Shown here: positions 11,801-19,021 of the stretch, in pieces | Position numbering within the stretch: position 1 is the first letter of the stretch | Layout of the letters: every line of letters begins with the position of its first letter | From: an uncultured Saprospiraceae bacterium | GTDB taxonomy: Bacteria; Bacteroidota; Bacteroidia; Chitinophagales; Saprospiraceae | Length of the DNA: 64,000 nucleotides | NCBI GenBank assembly: GCA_938016265.1 | Contig: CALLWB010000090.1 | Span: forward strand, 1 to 64,000 | Reading direction: 5' to 3' | Position numbers and translations under genes: made by a program | The notes under the pieces: model-generated | Seen by the model: the letters and a program-made list of their open reading frames with translations, nothing else | Databases searched by the model: none | Told to the model about the DNA's origin: nothing

Positions 11801-12017
11801 TGGCAACAAGAACTCTATTGTATTTTCCATCGTATTCATTAATTATGGCATATTCCTCACCATATTTAATTTGTGCAAAAATCTGAATTGAACTTAAACT
11901 AAAAAGCAAAAGAATAAGTATTGTGAATAGTCTGGTGAAGGTGGCCAGTTTGGTAATCTTTGAAAAATCGGTTAACAACGCCTCCAAATTGTAAATAGAA
12001 ACTTTAAGTGAACTCAT
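8805..12017 (-). CDS. Secreted protein with beta-trefoil/ricin-like repeats
   Basis: 1070 residues. A hydrophobic segment at about residues 28-47, ending IQIFAQ, is the likely signal peptide; the roughly 27 residues before it are unusually long. ATG 12017 is the only ATG before the mature region, though in-frame TTG codons lie closer. Two related segments of about 180 residues follow, starting KYGEEYAIINEY and VYGESYSMANEF. Each contains xYIKNxxTxxYLxxCGxMS and an LGTCxTSxCxxG pattern. A third segment with HxLWSF resembles a ricin/fascin-type beta-trefoil. Two RDEWSVxL modules come next, then a Gly-rich C-terminus (about 930-1000, GAGFGAGYEEG). The repeats suggest ligand or carbohydrate binding, but this is only a fold-level guess. 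I see no T9SS tail, so its export or anchoring route is unclear. Confidence 0.75.
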   Translation of the reverse strand: MSSLKVSIYNLEALLTDFSKITKLATFTRLFTILILLLFSLSSIQIFAQIKYGEEYAIINEYDGKYNRVLVASCAPHGCSGPQIKHGAHTILHDGKKDKTKLWKLEYKSGGRGKYLQHEDIFYIKNVATGEYLGVCGEMSDLDGMIQGPGACSKYTYHTNLMSKKNHYKTEWEVAVNQADLRDDTEVYQTFRILIKERESGEGANLGTCGTSKCNGGKGNVVGTVPYQDNKQTGWKIQKLVIAKEPPPVIEAPPVPLVYGESYSMANEFGNWQNQLVSCGLALGCDAGTRIAGVHTIKEGLGVGNISSKIWSLFPAENGYGSGDEIKTGHLVYIKNHETDGYLEICGDMSQNQGACSSFKHHVNLSKDKVTVWQILSNKGDSGRDVVAENETLWLKETNSNNTIYLGTCNTSSCTNGNLVGTQPNKKNGTANWRFKRFAYEYADITEKEVFIKDIRSGGLLTINDYSTNSKLNVSGYTGRPAQQFRLVFHPEFKAYSIESTFLNSQVLGTTKPHNNKTDLAMSQWSRAPHQLWSFVKTGPDKYHIRNIQSGHVIQNKNGTGSQGVWYGQGWEITSSEGYAPIRYNHHMTIGVNLVEKANNQGHFRQIAPRLWQEEGPSGTFYREWFEIYRDEWSVHLRAKPGEYESIGPGLDQFDGPEFVQLDLKSNKIFRWTESDWKLNPVFDIQSSSTKLNGYMVSMIQYSSKNPSGEFERVGEYYRTGVNNWTEIRYSDNQKFEFEETNRDEWSVYLFDESRNLTAQLDLHTKQVHTFSVPFESSPRYITHTYGFNSPAEPGIISFPGGNQSVSIEALEASLAHDGFVLVQTEKLEKNQCALILPKADADDLTAEFGVLACAIEIDDQITMSIQAIHSSCDLVSLSSGIGSSCEGVIGTAELVFKGKDGINRKFELKGPSAEQCSSISTERLCGNLGASLGTVGISAIDENGNGMGLSLDAGVGAGFGAGYEEGVLSAGFDLKFGIGGSIEVSANLENVVKDPAVGVLDLAETAYTISGGAVRLAAEPLKLLNAEVFGEAAEVPNAVITVITDCPYDFMKYLFTMGREPVKCFGTRK

Positions 12018-12403
12018 ATCTTATCTTTAGGTATGAAAATTAGTTCCTAGGGCCAAAATGTAATATTGCTTGTAAGAAAAGGTGATTGATTAGACATTGG
12101 GGAGATAAGCTTAGTTTATCCTCGTCCTTTGTGTCAAATCAAAACAAACATATGTAAAATAAATTACATGCTTGAAAAGATCGTGACTAAAATTTTTAAT
12201 ACCCGTAATTTACTTACATAGTTGTTTTTACATAAACCATGCATGCTCTAAGGGTGTCAGTAAAGTAAGGCTTTGTTCTAATTGCAGTTTCCCCATTTTT
12301 GATTTTGAGTGTTAGCCATCGCAGTTCATCACTTTTTGGATTGTCCTCCAAAACTTTACGAGATCGGGAAGGAATGCTTACCTTCGGGAAAATTTGAAAG
12401 AAT
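12018..12403. other. Intergenic region between divergent genes
   Basis: 386 AT-rich bases between the secreted repeat protein (leftward) and rlmF (rightward). It contains a -7-like element for the leftward gene (12145-12152). For rlmF there is a near match, TACCTTCG, at 12379-12386, one mismatch from TAnnTTTG and about 17 bases from the ATG. Nothing else is recognised. Confidence 0.5.
12145..12152 (-). promoter_or_regulatory. Candidate -7 element for the beta-trefoil gene
   Basis: Read on the minus strand this is TATGTTTG, matching the Bacteroidota -7 consensus TAnnTTTG. No clear TTTG -33 box is seen at the usual distance, and the start codon is about 128 bases away, so support is modest. 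Confidence 0.3.
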
Positions 12404-13336
12404 ATGGGGTCAAAAAAGAAAAAATCAGCAAAGCAGAAATTGAAATTGCATCCAAGGAATAAACATCGCGGACGCTATAATTTGCAGGAGTTGGTGGTGA
12501 GTTGCCCAGAGTTGGCACCTTTTATCATTACCAATCAATATGAGATGGAGTCGATTGATTTCGCTAATCCGGAATCAGTGAAAATGCTAAACAAAGCATT
12601 ATTGATACATTATTATAGTATTGAATACTGGGATATTCCTTCCGGTTATTTGTGTCCGCCTATTCCTGGAAGAGCAGATTACATTCATCACATTGCTGAA
12701 ATGCTGGGGGGGTACAATAAGGGGAAAGAGATTCCTACCGGGGAAAAGGTCAGATGCCTTGATATTGGCGTTGGTGCAAACTGCGTATATCCAATCATAG
12801 GAAACAAAGAATACGGATGGTCCTTTGTTGGGACAGAGATCGATGATGAAGCGTTTTCTGCTGCTAGCAAAATTATTGACTCCAATCCTGCATTGGCCAA
12901 AGCGGTAACACTCAGAAAACAAGGAGACCCTTCTAGTATCTTCAAGGGGATTATTCTATCTGGTGAGCAGTTTGATTTGACGATTTGTAATCCGCCATTT
13001 CATGCTTCTGCGCAAGAGGCACGCAACAGTGCACTGCGTAAGGTTCGTAATCTAACGGAGGAGCGAAAGGAAGAATTGGTATTAAATTTTGGTGGAAAGA
13101 GCAAAGAACTGTGGTGCCCTGGTGGGGAAGCTGATTTTGTGAAAAGAATGATTCACGAAAGTGCCTCTTTCAAAAATTCTGTAACTTGGTTTTCAACATT
13201 GATTTCGAAGCAAACGAACTTAAAAGGAGCTTATCAGGAAATGGAGAAGGTTGGAGCTAGTTGTGCGGAAACACTTGCGATGGGCCAAGGGAATAAGGTT
13301 AGCCGAATTGTTGCCTGGTCGTTTACACAGCGTTAA
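12404..13336 (+). CDS. rlmF: 23S rRNA (adenine-1618-N6)-methyltransferase RlmF
   Basis: 310 residues, the usual length of RlmF (YbiN). The family transfers a methyl group from S-adenosylmethionine to N6 of A1618 in 23S rRNA. Visible marks are the basic N-terminus with HPRNKHRGRYNLQEL, the SAM-binding segment CLDIGVGANCVYPIIG at about 120, and the catalytic NPPF motif in CNPPFHAS at about residue 196, typical of N6-adenine methyltransferases. Also conserved is the FGGKSKELWCPGGE segment before the C-terminal helix. It acts in the cytoplasm as a housekeeping enzyme and appears monocistronic. Confidence 0.93.
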   Translation: MGSKKKKSAKQKLKLHPRNKHRGRYNLQELVVSCPELAPFIITNQYEMESIDFANPESVKMLNKALLIHYYSIEYWDIPSGYLCPPIPGRADYIHHIAEMLGGYNKGKEIPTGEKVRCLDIGVGANCVYPIIGNKEYGWSFVGTEIDDEAFSAASKIIDSNPALAKAVTLRKQGDPSSIFKGIILSGEQFDLTICNPPFHASAQEARNSALRKVRNLTEERKEELVLNFGGKSKELWCPGGEADFVKRMIHESASFKNSVTWFSTLISKQTNLKGAYQEMEKVGASCAETLAMGQGNKVSRIVAWSFTQR

Positions 13337-13372
13337 GAAGTTCGGCGATAGTATGAACTGAAATCTTGTTTT

Positions 13373-13402
13373 TTTGTTTAATATTTATTAAAGTTATTTT
13401 TG
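13373..13402 (+). promoter_or_regulatory. Promoter of dps (TTTG-N18-TATTTTTG)
   Basis: The -33 box TTTG (13373-13376) and the -7 box TATTTTTG (13395-13402) both match the Bacteroidota consensus exactly and are 18 bases apart. The start codon of dps is at 13424, giving a leader of roughly 15 bases. Confidence 0.6.
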
Positions 13403-13423
13403 GACTAAATTATCAAAAAGAAA

Positions 13424-13897
13424 ATGAGCAAATTAAATCGAATTGGGCTTGATGTAGCGAAGAGTGAGGAGTTAGCGCTGTTGCTGAATGATTTGTTGTC
13501 TAATTATTCTGTGTTTTATCAAAATACAAGAGGGTATCATTGGAATATCCAGGGGAATAAATTTTTTGAATTGCATCTGAAATTTGAGGAGTTGTACAAT
13601 GATTTATTTATCAAAATAGATGAAGTAGCCGAACGTATTTTGACCCTGGGCCATCAACCCCATCACAAGTTTTCTGATTATCTTAAAACCACATCCATTG
13701 AAGAAAGTAATGAGGCAGACGGAAGCAAATCAGTAAAAGAAATTTTGGAGTCCTTCAAAATATTATTGACAAAACAACGACTCCTTCTCGACCTCGCTTC
13801 TTCCATAAATGATGAGGGAACCAGTGCGCAAATGAGCGATTACATAAGAGAACAAGAAAAACTAGTTTGGATGTATTCCGCGTACTTAAAGGCTTGA
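13424..13897 (+). CDS. dps: Dps family ferritin-like DNA-protection protein
   Basis: 157 residues, the normal Dps length. Dps dodecamers oxidise and store iron using hydrogen peroxide and shield DNA during starvation and oxidative stress. The ferroxidase signature is visible: YHWNIQG at about 40 (His-Trp), then ELHLKFEELYNDLFIKIDE with the His, Asp and Glu ligands, followed by AERI. The Lys/Arg-poor N-terminus gives no clear DNA-binding tail, so DNA binding may be weak. A consensus promoter lies just upstream. The cupin gene follows after 52 bases and may be co-transcribed. Confidence 0.93.
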   Translation: MSKLNRIGLDVAKSEELALLLNDLLSNYSVFYQNTRGYHWNIQGNKFFELHLKFEELYNDLFIKIDEVAERILTLGHQPHHKFSDYLKTTSIEESNEADGSKSVKEILESFKILLTKQRLLLDLASSINDEGTSAQMSDYIREQEKLVWMYSAYLKA

Positions 13898-13949
13898 TGA
13901 CCAGTTTTCGTCCAATAAGAATTGATTTTTAATCAAAAAAAATCTCACC

Positions 13950-14309
13950 ATGGAAAAAGTAAATTTAATTGAAAAATTTGGACTGTTCAATGACCATTGG
14001 AGCCCTAAAATTGTCGGCGAGTTGAACGGCCAGGAGGTAAAATTAGCAAAAGTGAAAGGCGAATTTGTCTGGCATAATCATGCGAATGAAGATGAACTTT
14101 TTTTTATCGTTAAGGGCACACTAAAAATTGAGTTTGAAGATAGAACGGTAGAACTGAATGAAGGAGAAATGCTTGTAGTACCCCGTGGTGTAGAGCACAA
14201 GCCGATAGCAGAGGAAGAGGTTTGGCTCTTGTTGTTTGAACCAAGTAATACCAAACATACAGGCGAAGTGGTTGATGAACGAACTGTTGAAAAATTTGAG
14301 CGAATTTAG
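13950..14309 (+). CDS. Small cupin-domain protein
   Basis: 119 residues forming one cupin_2 beta-barrel. The metal-site pattern is present: WHNHANEDELFFIVKG supplies His-x-His and a Glu (motif 1), and GEMLVVPRGVEHKP supplies the second-motif His. Single-domain cupins of this type bind Fe, Mn or Zn. The substrate cannot be told from sequence; members are often annotated as mannose-6-phosphate isomerase-like. Cytoplasmic, with no signal peptide. It follows dps by 52 bases on the same strand, so a stress-related role is possible but not shown. Confidence 0.85.
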   Translation: MEKVNLIEKFGLFNDHWSPKIVGELNGQEVKLAKVKGEFVWHNHANEDELFFIVKGTLKIEFEDRTVELNEGEMLVVPRGVEHKPIAEEEVWLLLFEPSNTKHTGEVVDERTVEKFERI

Positions 14310-14615
14310 AAAAAGATAGAAAGTAACTTCCCCCAATCAGATCAAATACCCTATTTTTAGTGGTTAGGTTCATCCTTTTGCATCTAATCCTGCCCAGCTC
14401 GTTTTGTAGCAAAACGTCCCCTCCTAATTTAAGTACCTTCTACATTCCTCCAACCACCCCGTCACTAATTTCGCTATATATTAAATTTAAATCTGAAACA
14501 ATGTCCTCTGAACTTTCGTATAAAGTTTGGAATTCTATTAAACTTCGTTTATTATTGAGGACTATTTTAGACGAATATAAGGGTCTTAATTAATTGATTC
14601 CTAAATTAGTATACG
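14310..14615. other. Intergenic region without recognised gene
   Basis: 306 bases between the cupin and thioredoxin-fold genes. A 77-codon open frame here has low-complexity Ser/Pro/Leu composition, lacks family features and is not accepted as a gene. No terminator or promoter of standard form is seen. Confidence 0.5.
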
Positions 14616-15146
14616 GTGACTAACACAAACAACTTTGTCAAAGCTCTGGGCTTACTTTGCTCCATGCTATTTGTCATTTTTCTTTTTCCTTCTTGTTTTC
14701 CCACTGAGAAAACACTCAACTTCAGCTCTGAGGTTGATCACTCGTTCTATTATTCTAGAACGAATAGCTACGATCTGCCAACCATGATCAAAAAAAGTGT
14801 CGATAACAAAAAAACGACGATACTCTATTTTTATGCGGATTGGTGCGATCCATGCACTGCTTTCAATAATTCCTTCAAAAACAAGGTAATGCAGGAGATT
14901 GGTAAGAATGCTTATTTTATAAATATTGATGTACACACCGACAAGCATAAATTGAAAGAACAATATGAGGTCCAGACCATTCCATCCTTTGTAAAGGTCG
15001 ATGATTCCGGAAAAGTGCTTGCCAAAATCCATTCAGGTGAGTGGGAGCAGAATATTGTTAGTGATATTGCGCCAGTAATGGACAAACTCATCAACAAAAA
15101 TGCGTACGACCTAAACAGAGAGCAATATATAGACGGTTGGTTTTAA
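14616..15146 (+). CDS. Thioredoxin-fold lipoprotein (WCDPC)
   Basis: 176 residues. The start is the GTG at 14616; an in-frame stop at 14607-14609 rules out longer forms, and no ATG before the signal peptide is available. The N-terminus has a hydrophobic run ending LFPSC, a lipobox-like site, so this is probably a periplasm-facing lipoprotein. The thioredoxin fold is shown by YADWCDPC (residues 73-80, redox CxxC) and the cis-Pro segment VQTIPSFVKV. Its closest general type is the DsbD C-terminal or thioredoxin_7 group, which keep periplasmic thiols reduced or pass on electrons. Partners are not apparent. The Cys-rich Kunitz lipoproteins just downstream could be substrates, which is speculation. 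Confidence 0.82.
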   Translation: MTNTNNFVKALGLLCSMLFVIFLFPSCFPTEKTLNFSSEVDHSFYYSRTNSYDLPTMIKKSVDNKKTTILYFYADWCDPCTAFNNSFKNKVMQEIGKNAYFINIDVHTDKHKLKEQYEVQTIPSFVKVDDSGKVLAKIHSGEWEQNIVSDIAPVMDKLINKNAYDLNREQYIDGWF

Positions 15147-15228
15147 AAAGCGACTTCCTCTTTTTCTCTTCTAGCAATATTAACAGTTTGAATTTGTAAA
15201 CATTAGCCGAATTTACTAATTTCAACTA

Positions 15229-15486
15229 ATGAAATCATTCCAACTTCTTTATATCCCCCTGCTGCTTTCTTTCTTTATCTTATCTACTACTGGTTGTTTC
15301 AAGACTTGTCCTGTGAATACAGACTGCAATCTAATTCCGGAGGTTGGTCCTTGTAAGGCAGCATTCCCTAGGTATTATTATGATAATGATGCGCGTGAAT
15401 GTAGGGAGTTTATCTGGGGCGGGTGCCAAGGACTTGTGCCTTTTGAAGATCTGGAGTCCTGCAAAATATGTGAGTGTAATCGGTGA
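15229..15486 (+). CDS. Kunitz/BPTI-type inhibitor lipoprotein, copy 1 (P1 Lys)
   Basis: 85 residues. A signal peptide ending LSTTGC (Cys23) predicts lipid anchoring. The mature part is a Kunitz domain: Cys33-x8-Cys42-x15-Cys58-x7-Cys66 matches the animal BPTI spacing exactly, with GPCKAAF, RYYYD and FIWGGC at the same places as in BPTI. The last cysteines (78, 81, 83) are shifted: x11 instead of x12 after Cys66, with an extra Cys. By alignment to BPTI the P1 residue is Lys43, which in animal inhibitors favours trypsin-like proteases. A Kunitz domain in a bacterial lipoprotein is uncommon. The gene is tandemly duplicated 334 bases downstream. Likely role: surface or periplasmic protease inhibition. 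Confidence 0.88.
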   Translation: MKSFQLLYIPLLLSFFILSTTGCFKTCPVNTDCNLIPEVGPCKAAFPRYYYDNDARECREFIWGGCQGLVPFEDLESCKICECNR

Positions 15487-15562
15487 TTCATTTAGAGGGA
15501 CTCGTGTACATAGCGTGTAGAGAAACGATTTATCAAAAACCATTAGCCAACAACTTCGATTG

Positions 15563-15817
15563 ATGAAATTATATCCACTTCTATTTATTTCCCTGCTGCT
15601 TTCTTTTTTTATATTAATTAATACTGGTTGTTTCAAGACCTGTCCTGTGAATACAGATTGTGATCTTATCCCAGAGATTGGCCCTTGTCAGGCAGCATTC
15701 CCTAGATATTATTATGATAATGATGCGCGTGAATGCAAAGAGTTCATCTGGGGAGGATGCCAGGGACTTGTTCCTTTTGAAGATTTGGAATCCTGCAAAA
15801 TATGTGAGTGTAATTAG
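15563..15817 (+). CDS. Kunitz/BPTI-type inhibitor lipoprotein, copy 2 (P1 Gln)
   Basis: 84 residues from the ATG at 15563, which aligns with the start of copy 1; a TTG one codon upstream is also in frame. Signal peptide and lipobox end INTGC. The Kunitz domain is nearly identical to copy 1 and keeps all its cysteines. The predicted P1 residue is Gln (codon CAG, 15689-15691) in place of Lys (AAG, 15355-15357), a single-base change. Gln at P1 would not suit trypsin, so the copy probably has another target or has lost inhibition. The pair is offset by 334 bases, and a shared upstream CATTAGCC shows the duplication reached the 5' flank. Confidence 0.87.
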   Translation: MKLYPLLFISLLLSFFILINTGCFKTCPVNTDCDLIPEIGPCQAAFPRYYYDNDARECKEFIWGGCQGLVPFEDLESCKICECN

Positions 15818-16012
15818 TGATTTTTGTAGCCAGTAGCATTTCCCATAAAAGAGTCTATAAAACTTACGAGTAGAATTTTCCAAACACTTAAATTCCAGAA
15901 TAGTTGATCAGGAAACCATTTATTAAATATTGATAATGGACAATTATTCTATTACTCCCCTCTTCGTTCAACAATTATACAATAATGTCAAGGAAGTTTA
16001 ATAAATTGCAGG

Positions 16013-16585
16013 ATGAGATTCAGCCTTATTGAAAACAAGACCTTTGATAGTAAAGACCACTCCGACAATCCCCTTCCGAAAGGGAAATATGATATTTGTC
16101 AGTTTAACAATTGTAACTTCTCCAATGGCAACCTTACCGATATCACCTTTTCTGAATGTACGTTCAAAGATTGTGATCTAAGCAATATGAGTATTGGTAA
16201 TACCGCGTTTAAAGATGCCAACTTCATCAACTGCAAGTTGATGGGGGTCAATTTTGGCGATTCCAATGCGTTTTTGTTGACCCTCAATTTTGAAGATTGC
16301 CTCTTAAATATGGCTTCTTTTTATCAATTGAGATTGCAAGGTATACACTTCAAAAAGTGCAACCTATCTGAAGTCGATTTTACGGAAACCAATTTGACCG
16401 ATGCGATTTTTGAAGAATGCGATTTACGACAAGCGGTATTCGAAAACACTACCTTGGAAAATGCCGATTTTAGGCTAGCTCACAACTATTCCTTCAACCC
16501 TGCTATTAATAGAGTGAAAAATGCAAAATTTAGCAAAGAACAGGTAATTGGTCTACTTAATAATTTTGACATTATCATTGAATGA
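16013..16585 (+). CDS. Pentapeptide-repeat protein
   Basis: 190 residues with no signal peptide. From about residue 30 to 160 the chain follows the A(D/N)Lxx pattern of pentapeptide repeats, with Phe, Leu or Cys pointing inward (CQFNNCNFSNGNL, CTFKDCDLSNMSI, ADFRLAHNY), which builds a right-handed quadrilateral beta-helix. The ending FNPAINRVKNAKFSKEQVIGLLNNF is the C-terminal motif found in many Qnr/McbG-like proteins. Qnr and MfpA proteins mimic DNA and bind gyrase, giving low-level quinolone protection, but sequence alone does not show that this protein does. Cytoplasmic and apparently monocistronic. Confidence 0.88.
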   Translation: MRFSLIENKTFDSKDHSDNPLPKGKYDICQFNNCNFSNGNLTDITFSECTFKDCDLSNMSIGNTAFKDANFINCKLMGVNFGDSNAFLLTLNFEDCLLNMASFYQLRLQGIHFKKCNLSEVDFTETNLTDAIFEECDLRQAVFENTTLENADFRLAHNYSFNPAINRVKNAKFSKEQVIGLLNNFDIIIE

Positions 16586-16605
16586 GATTTGAGTAGAGAG
16601 ACTCA

Positions 16606-16621
16606 TTTTGCTAGCGCAAAA
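16606..16621. repeat. Extragenic palindrome, copy A
   Basis: TTTTGC-TAGC-GCAAAA lies 20 bases after the pentapeptide-repeat gene. About 30 bases around it (beginning GTAGAGAGACT, ending GCAAAACT) resemble the segment at 24452-24480, suggesting a dispersed extragenic element. Confidence 0.45.
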
Positions 16622-16818
16622 CTAAGCGTATAGTGGAAGATTGTCTATTGGTATTAAGTGGTATACTCTAGCTTATCAACTCCCACAAGCTTAACAATTT
16701 CCGCCGTCCCGGTTCTATCCCTTTTTGAATTGCCGAAATTCGGACCACATTCAAAACGCTTCGAGATCGTTCTAAAACCTCCTTTGCAGTAATCGTTCTG
16801 GATTTATGTTAAAAAAAT

Positions 16819-16826
16819 TATCTTTG
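16819..16826 (+). promoter_or_regulatory. -7 element of GH25 gene, near-leaderless
   Basis: TATCTTTG matches TAnnTTTG exactly. A weak -33 box, TCTG, is at 16797-16800 with 18-base spacing. The ATG is only eight bases after the element, so the transcript would be leaderless or nearly so. Confidence 0.5.
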
Positions 16827-16834
16827 CATTCGAG

Positions 16835-17518
16835 ATGAAGATACTAACTGCCATGTTATTGTTTGCTACTCTTTTCCTTGGGTGCGAGTCGACTACTGAA
16901 CGAATTGGTGGCTATGAGGTACATGGCATTGATATTTCCCACCACCAAAAAGCTATAGACTGGCCTAGGATCGAACAAGCAGAGCTGGATTTTGTGTTTG
17001 TAAAAGCGACGGAAGGCGCTACGCATATTGATTCCAACTTTATCAAACATTGGAGGTATTTGGAAAATAGCAAACTAAAGCGAGGTGCTTATCATTTCTT
17101 TCGCCCTAAAGTAGCAGTAGAGGATCAAATTGAAAATTTCTTAAATTTGGTAGATTACAGACCTGGCGATCTGCCTCCTGTACTCGATGTGGAAGTGACG
17201 GACAAAGTACCCATGGACAAAATCATCCTCGGTATAAAAGAATGGCTGACTACAGTAGAATCAAAACTACACGTCAAACCAATTTTGTATACCAATCAAA
17301 AATTTTACAACAAACATTTACTTAAATCCTTTACAAACTATCCACTTTGGATTGCCCGATATAACAATAAGCCACCAGAATTAAAGAACAATGCCACTTG
17401 GACATTTTGGCAATATGGAAATCGTGGACAACTAGAAGGGATAACAACAGACATCGATTTTAATGTTTTTGCTGGTACTTTAGAAGAATTGAATCAATTC
17501 GGCTTTCAAGTCCCTTAA
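16835..17518 (+). CDS. Glycoside hydrolase family 25 lysozyme-like lipoprotein
   Basis: 227 residues. A short signal peptide ends in the lipobox LFLGC. The rest is a GH25 (Chalaropsis-type muramidase) domain: HGIDISHHQ at 29-37 carries the first catalytic-site Asp, FVKATEGATHID follows, then GAYHFFRP, the active-site strand PPVLDVEV at about 118-125 with the D-x-E pair, and the end strand IDFNVFAG. GH25 enzymes cleave the beta-1,4 bond between N-acetylmuramic acid and N-acetylglucosamine in peptidoglycan. As a lipoprotein it would act in the periplasm or at the surface, in wall turnover or against other bacteria. It converges with the M43-type protease gene, only five bases apart. Confidence 0.92.
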   Translation: MKILTAMLLFATLFLGCESTTERIGGYEVHGIDISHHQKAIDWPRIEQAELDFVFVKATEGATHIDSNFIKHWRYLENSKLKRGAYHFFRPKVAVEDQIENFLNLVDYRPGDLPPVLDVEVTDKVPMDKIILGIKEWLTTVESKLHVKPILYTNQKFYNKHLLKSFTNYPLWIARYNNKPPELKNNATWTFWQYGNRGQLEGITTDIDFNVFAGTLEELNQFGFQVP

Positions 17519-17523
17519 TTCTG

Positions 17524-18825
17524 TTATATATCTCTACTCATATTCAATAATTTTGGATCATTCATAAAAACAACACGGCCTTTATTATTGTTTGCTCCTA
17601 GCACTTTTATCCCCTCCCATTTTTCTCCACAATCATTTTCTATCGTACAGCCGTCGAGAATCAGCCGAGCGCCTGGTTCTACTAAAATAAAAGCATTTCG
17701 AGGAAGAGAAACCCGGCATTTTATAGTGAGCGAATTTCCTGATTGTATAATAAGATGGCTTTCGAGGTCTCTCGCTCCCTTCCAAACCATATCTTGATTT
17801 ACAATAACCGGCAAATCTGGTTTTAAGGTACACCAGTTTCGTTTTAACACCTTCCGTTGGGAAGCATCTTTGTTGGCAAAATTGCGTTGTATCGATCCAA
17901 TCTGGCAAGGTGTCCATGCATTTTGATGTGTGTTGTAGTCCATTACATTGTTCGACCATTCTGTTTTGCATTTGGCGCTAGCACCTGGTTCACCAGAGGA
18001 ATAACAATTAGGATGATGTGGAGTGTCTTCACAACCGTCATTTCCTGCCCAGGAGTGTCTTAAGCCAAGCACATGGCCAAGTTCATGGTTGAAAACGCCA
18101 TGGCAAAACCAAGCACCTTTGATAAATTGTTTGCCATTTCTAATGGAAGTGTCTTTCGACATATGGTAGACTCCGGCAATTTTTGTCCAATTGTCCCTTG
18201 GAAATGCGATACCACATGCGATATTCCGGTATCTTTTAGACTTAATGCTGTCAGGGTGGTGTGGCATGATAAAAACGTTGAGCTCCTTTCCTTTTTGCGC
18301 GCCGTATTTTTCGAAAACTTTTTTGTCGTAATCATTTCTGTTTTTTCCAGAATTGACCATGTAGTACAACTCCTCATCATTATGATAATAAATGCCCATT
18401 GCTCCCGGTTTAGATTCGTGGGGGGCAATTAAATATTGATAAGTTGGGAATAAAGTTGGATTTGCATGGCCGAGCGGCAAATTCATTTTCTTATTATTTT
18501 TGATTTTTCTGTTGGCTACGCGAACCCATTGTTTGACATATGCTACTGCTGCTTCGTTGGTAAAATTGCCAGTTCCTTTCCCATTTCGCATCACGTGAAA
18601 ATTAAGTTTTACTTCACGTAATGACATCATATTCGGGTAGTTAGGGTCTGGCAAATAGTTTAGGGGATCCCGGCAACCTGTTAAGCTTCTCGCTTTTTTT
18701 GGTTCATTTGGGGTTATTCCTGATTCCACGATTTCGACATCTTCCATGGTCAAAAAGCCGCCTCCTTTTTGATTGCAGCTGAAGAAAGAAATCAATGTGA
18801 CAAAAAGAATAATAATTATCCGCAT
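17524..18825 (-). CDS. M43-like zinc metalloprotease lipoprotein
   Basis: 433 residues. The signal peptide ends ISFFSC, a lipoprotein site. The metzincin zinc motif HELGHVLGLRH is at about residues 245-255 (three His ligands and the catalytic Glu), and the Met-turn follows in NNVMDYN. The Cys-rich stretch between (CEDTPHHPNC) is typical of the pappalysin/cytophagalysin group (MEROPS M43). The last 90 residues (LIIQSGNSLTIKCRVSLP onward) look like beta-helix or beta-sandwich turns with repeated Gly-Ala-x-Leu elements. Substrate unknown; likely a cell-envelope protease. No T9SS tail is seen, consistent with lipid anchoring. The stop is five bases from that of the GH25 gene. Confidence 0.87.
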   Translation of the reverse strand: MRIIIILFVTLISFFSCNQKGGGFLTMEDVEIVESGITPNEPKKARSLTGCRDPLNYLPDPNYPNMMSLREVKLNFHVMRNGKGTGNFTNEAAVAYVKQWVRVANRKIKNNKKMNLPLGHANPTLFPTYQYLIAPHESKPGAMGIYYHNDEELYYMVNSGKNRNDYDKKVFEKYGAQKGKELNVFIMPHHPDSIKSKRYRNIACGIAFPRDNWTKIAGVYHMSKDTSIRNGKQFIKGAWFCHGVFNHELGHVLGLRHSWAGNDGCEDTPHHPNCYSSGEPGASAKCKTEWSNNVMDYNTHQNAWTPCQIGSIQRNFANKDASQRKVLKRNWCTLKPDLPVIVNQDMVWKGARDLESHLIIQSGNSLTIKCRVSLPRNAFILVEPGARLILDGCTIENDCGEKWEGIKVLGANNNKGRVVFMNDPKLLNMSRDI

Positions 18826-19021
18826 CTTGATGGTTTTATTTTAAAGAAAAGAAAAGTAAATTTGCATAGCAAATGAGCATATGTTTGAAGTTGCTAAAAC
18901 TAGGAACGCTCTTTTTTAAGATATGTTCCATCAAACAAAGCTTTGGTTTTTTAATCATTACAATATTTAGACCCTTTTTAAAACAAGAAGTTACATCTTC
19001 GCATATTAAAACATTTTTATC

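Noticed and set aside
14360-14593. 77-codon plus-strand open frame between the cupin and thioredoxin-fold genes
   Set aside because: Low-complexity Ser/Pro/Leu-rich sequence with no clear ribosome-binding context or recognisable motif.
15229-15817. Kunitz pair as an assembly duplicate
   Set aside because: The copies differ at many positions in coding and flanking sequence, so they are two real genes.
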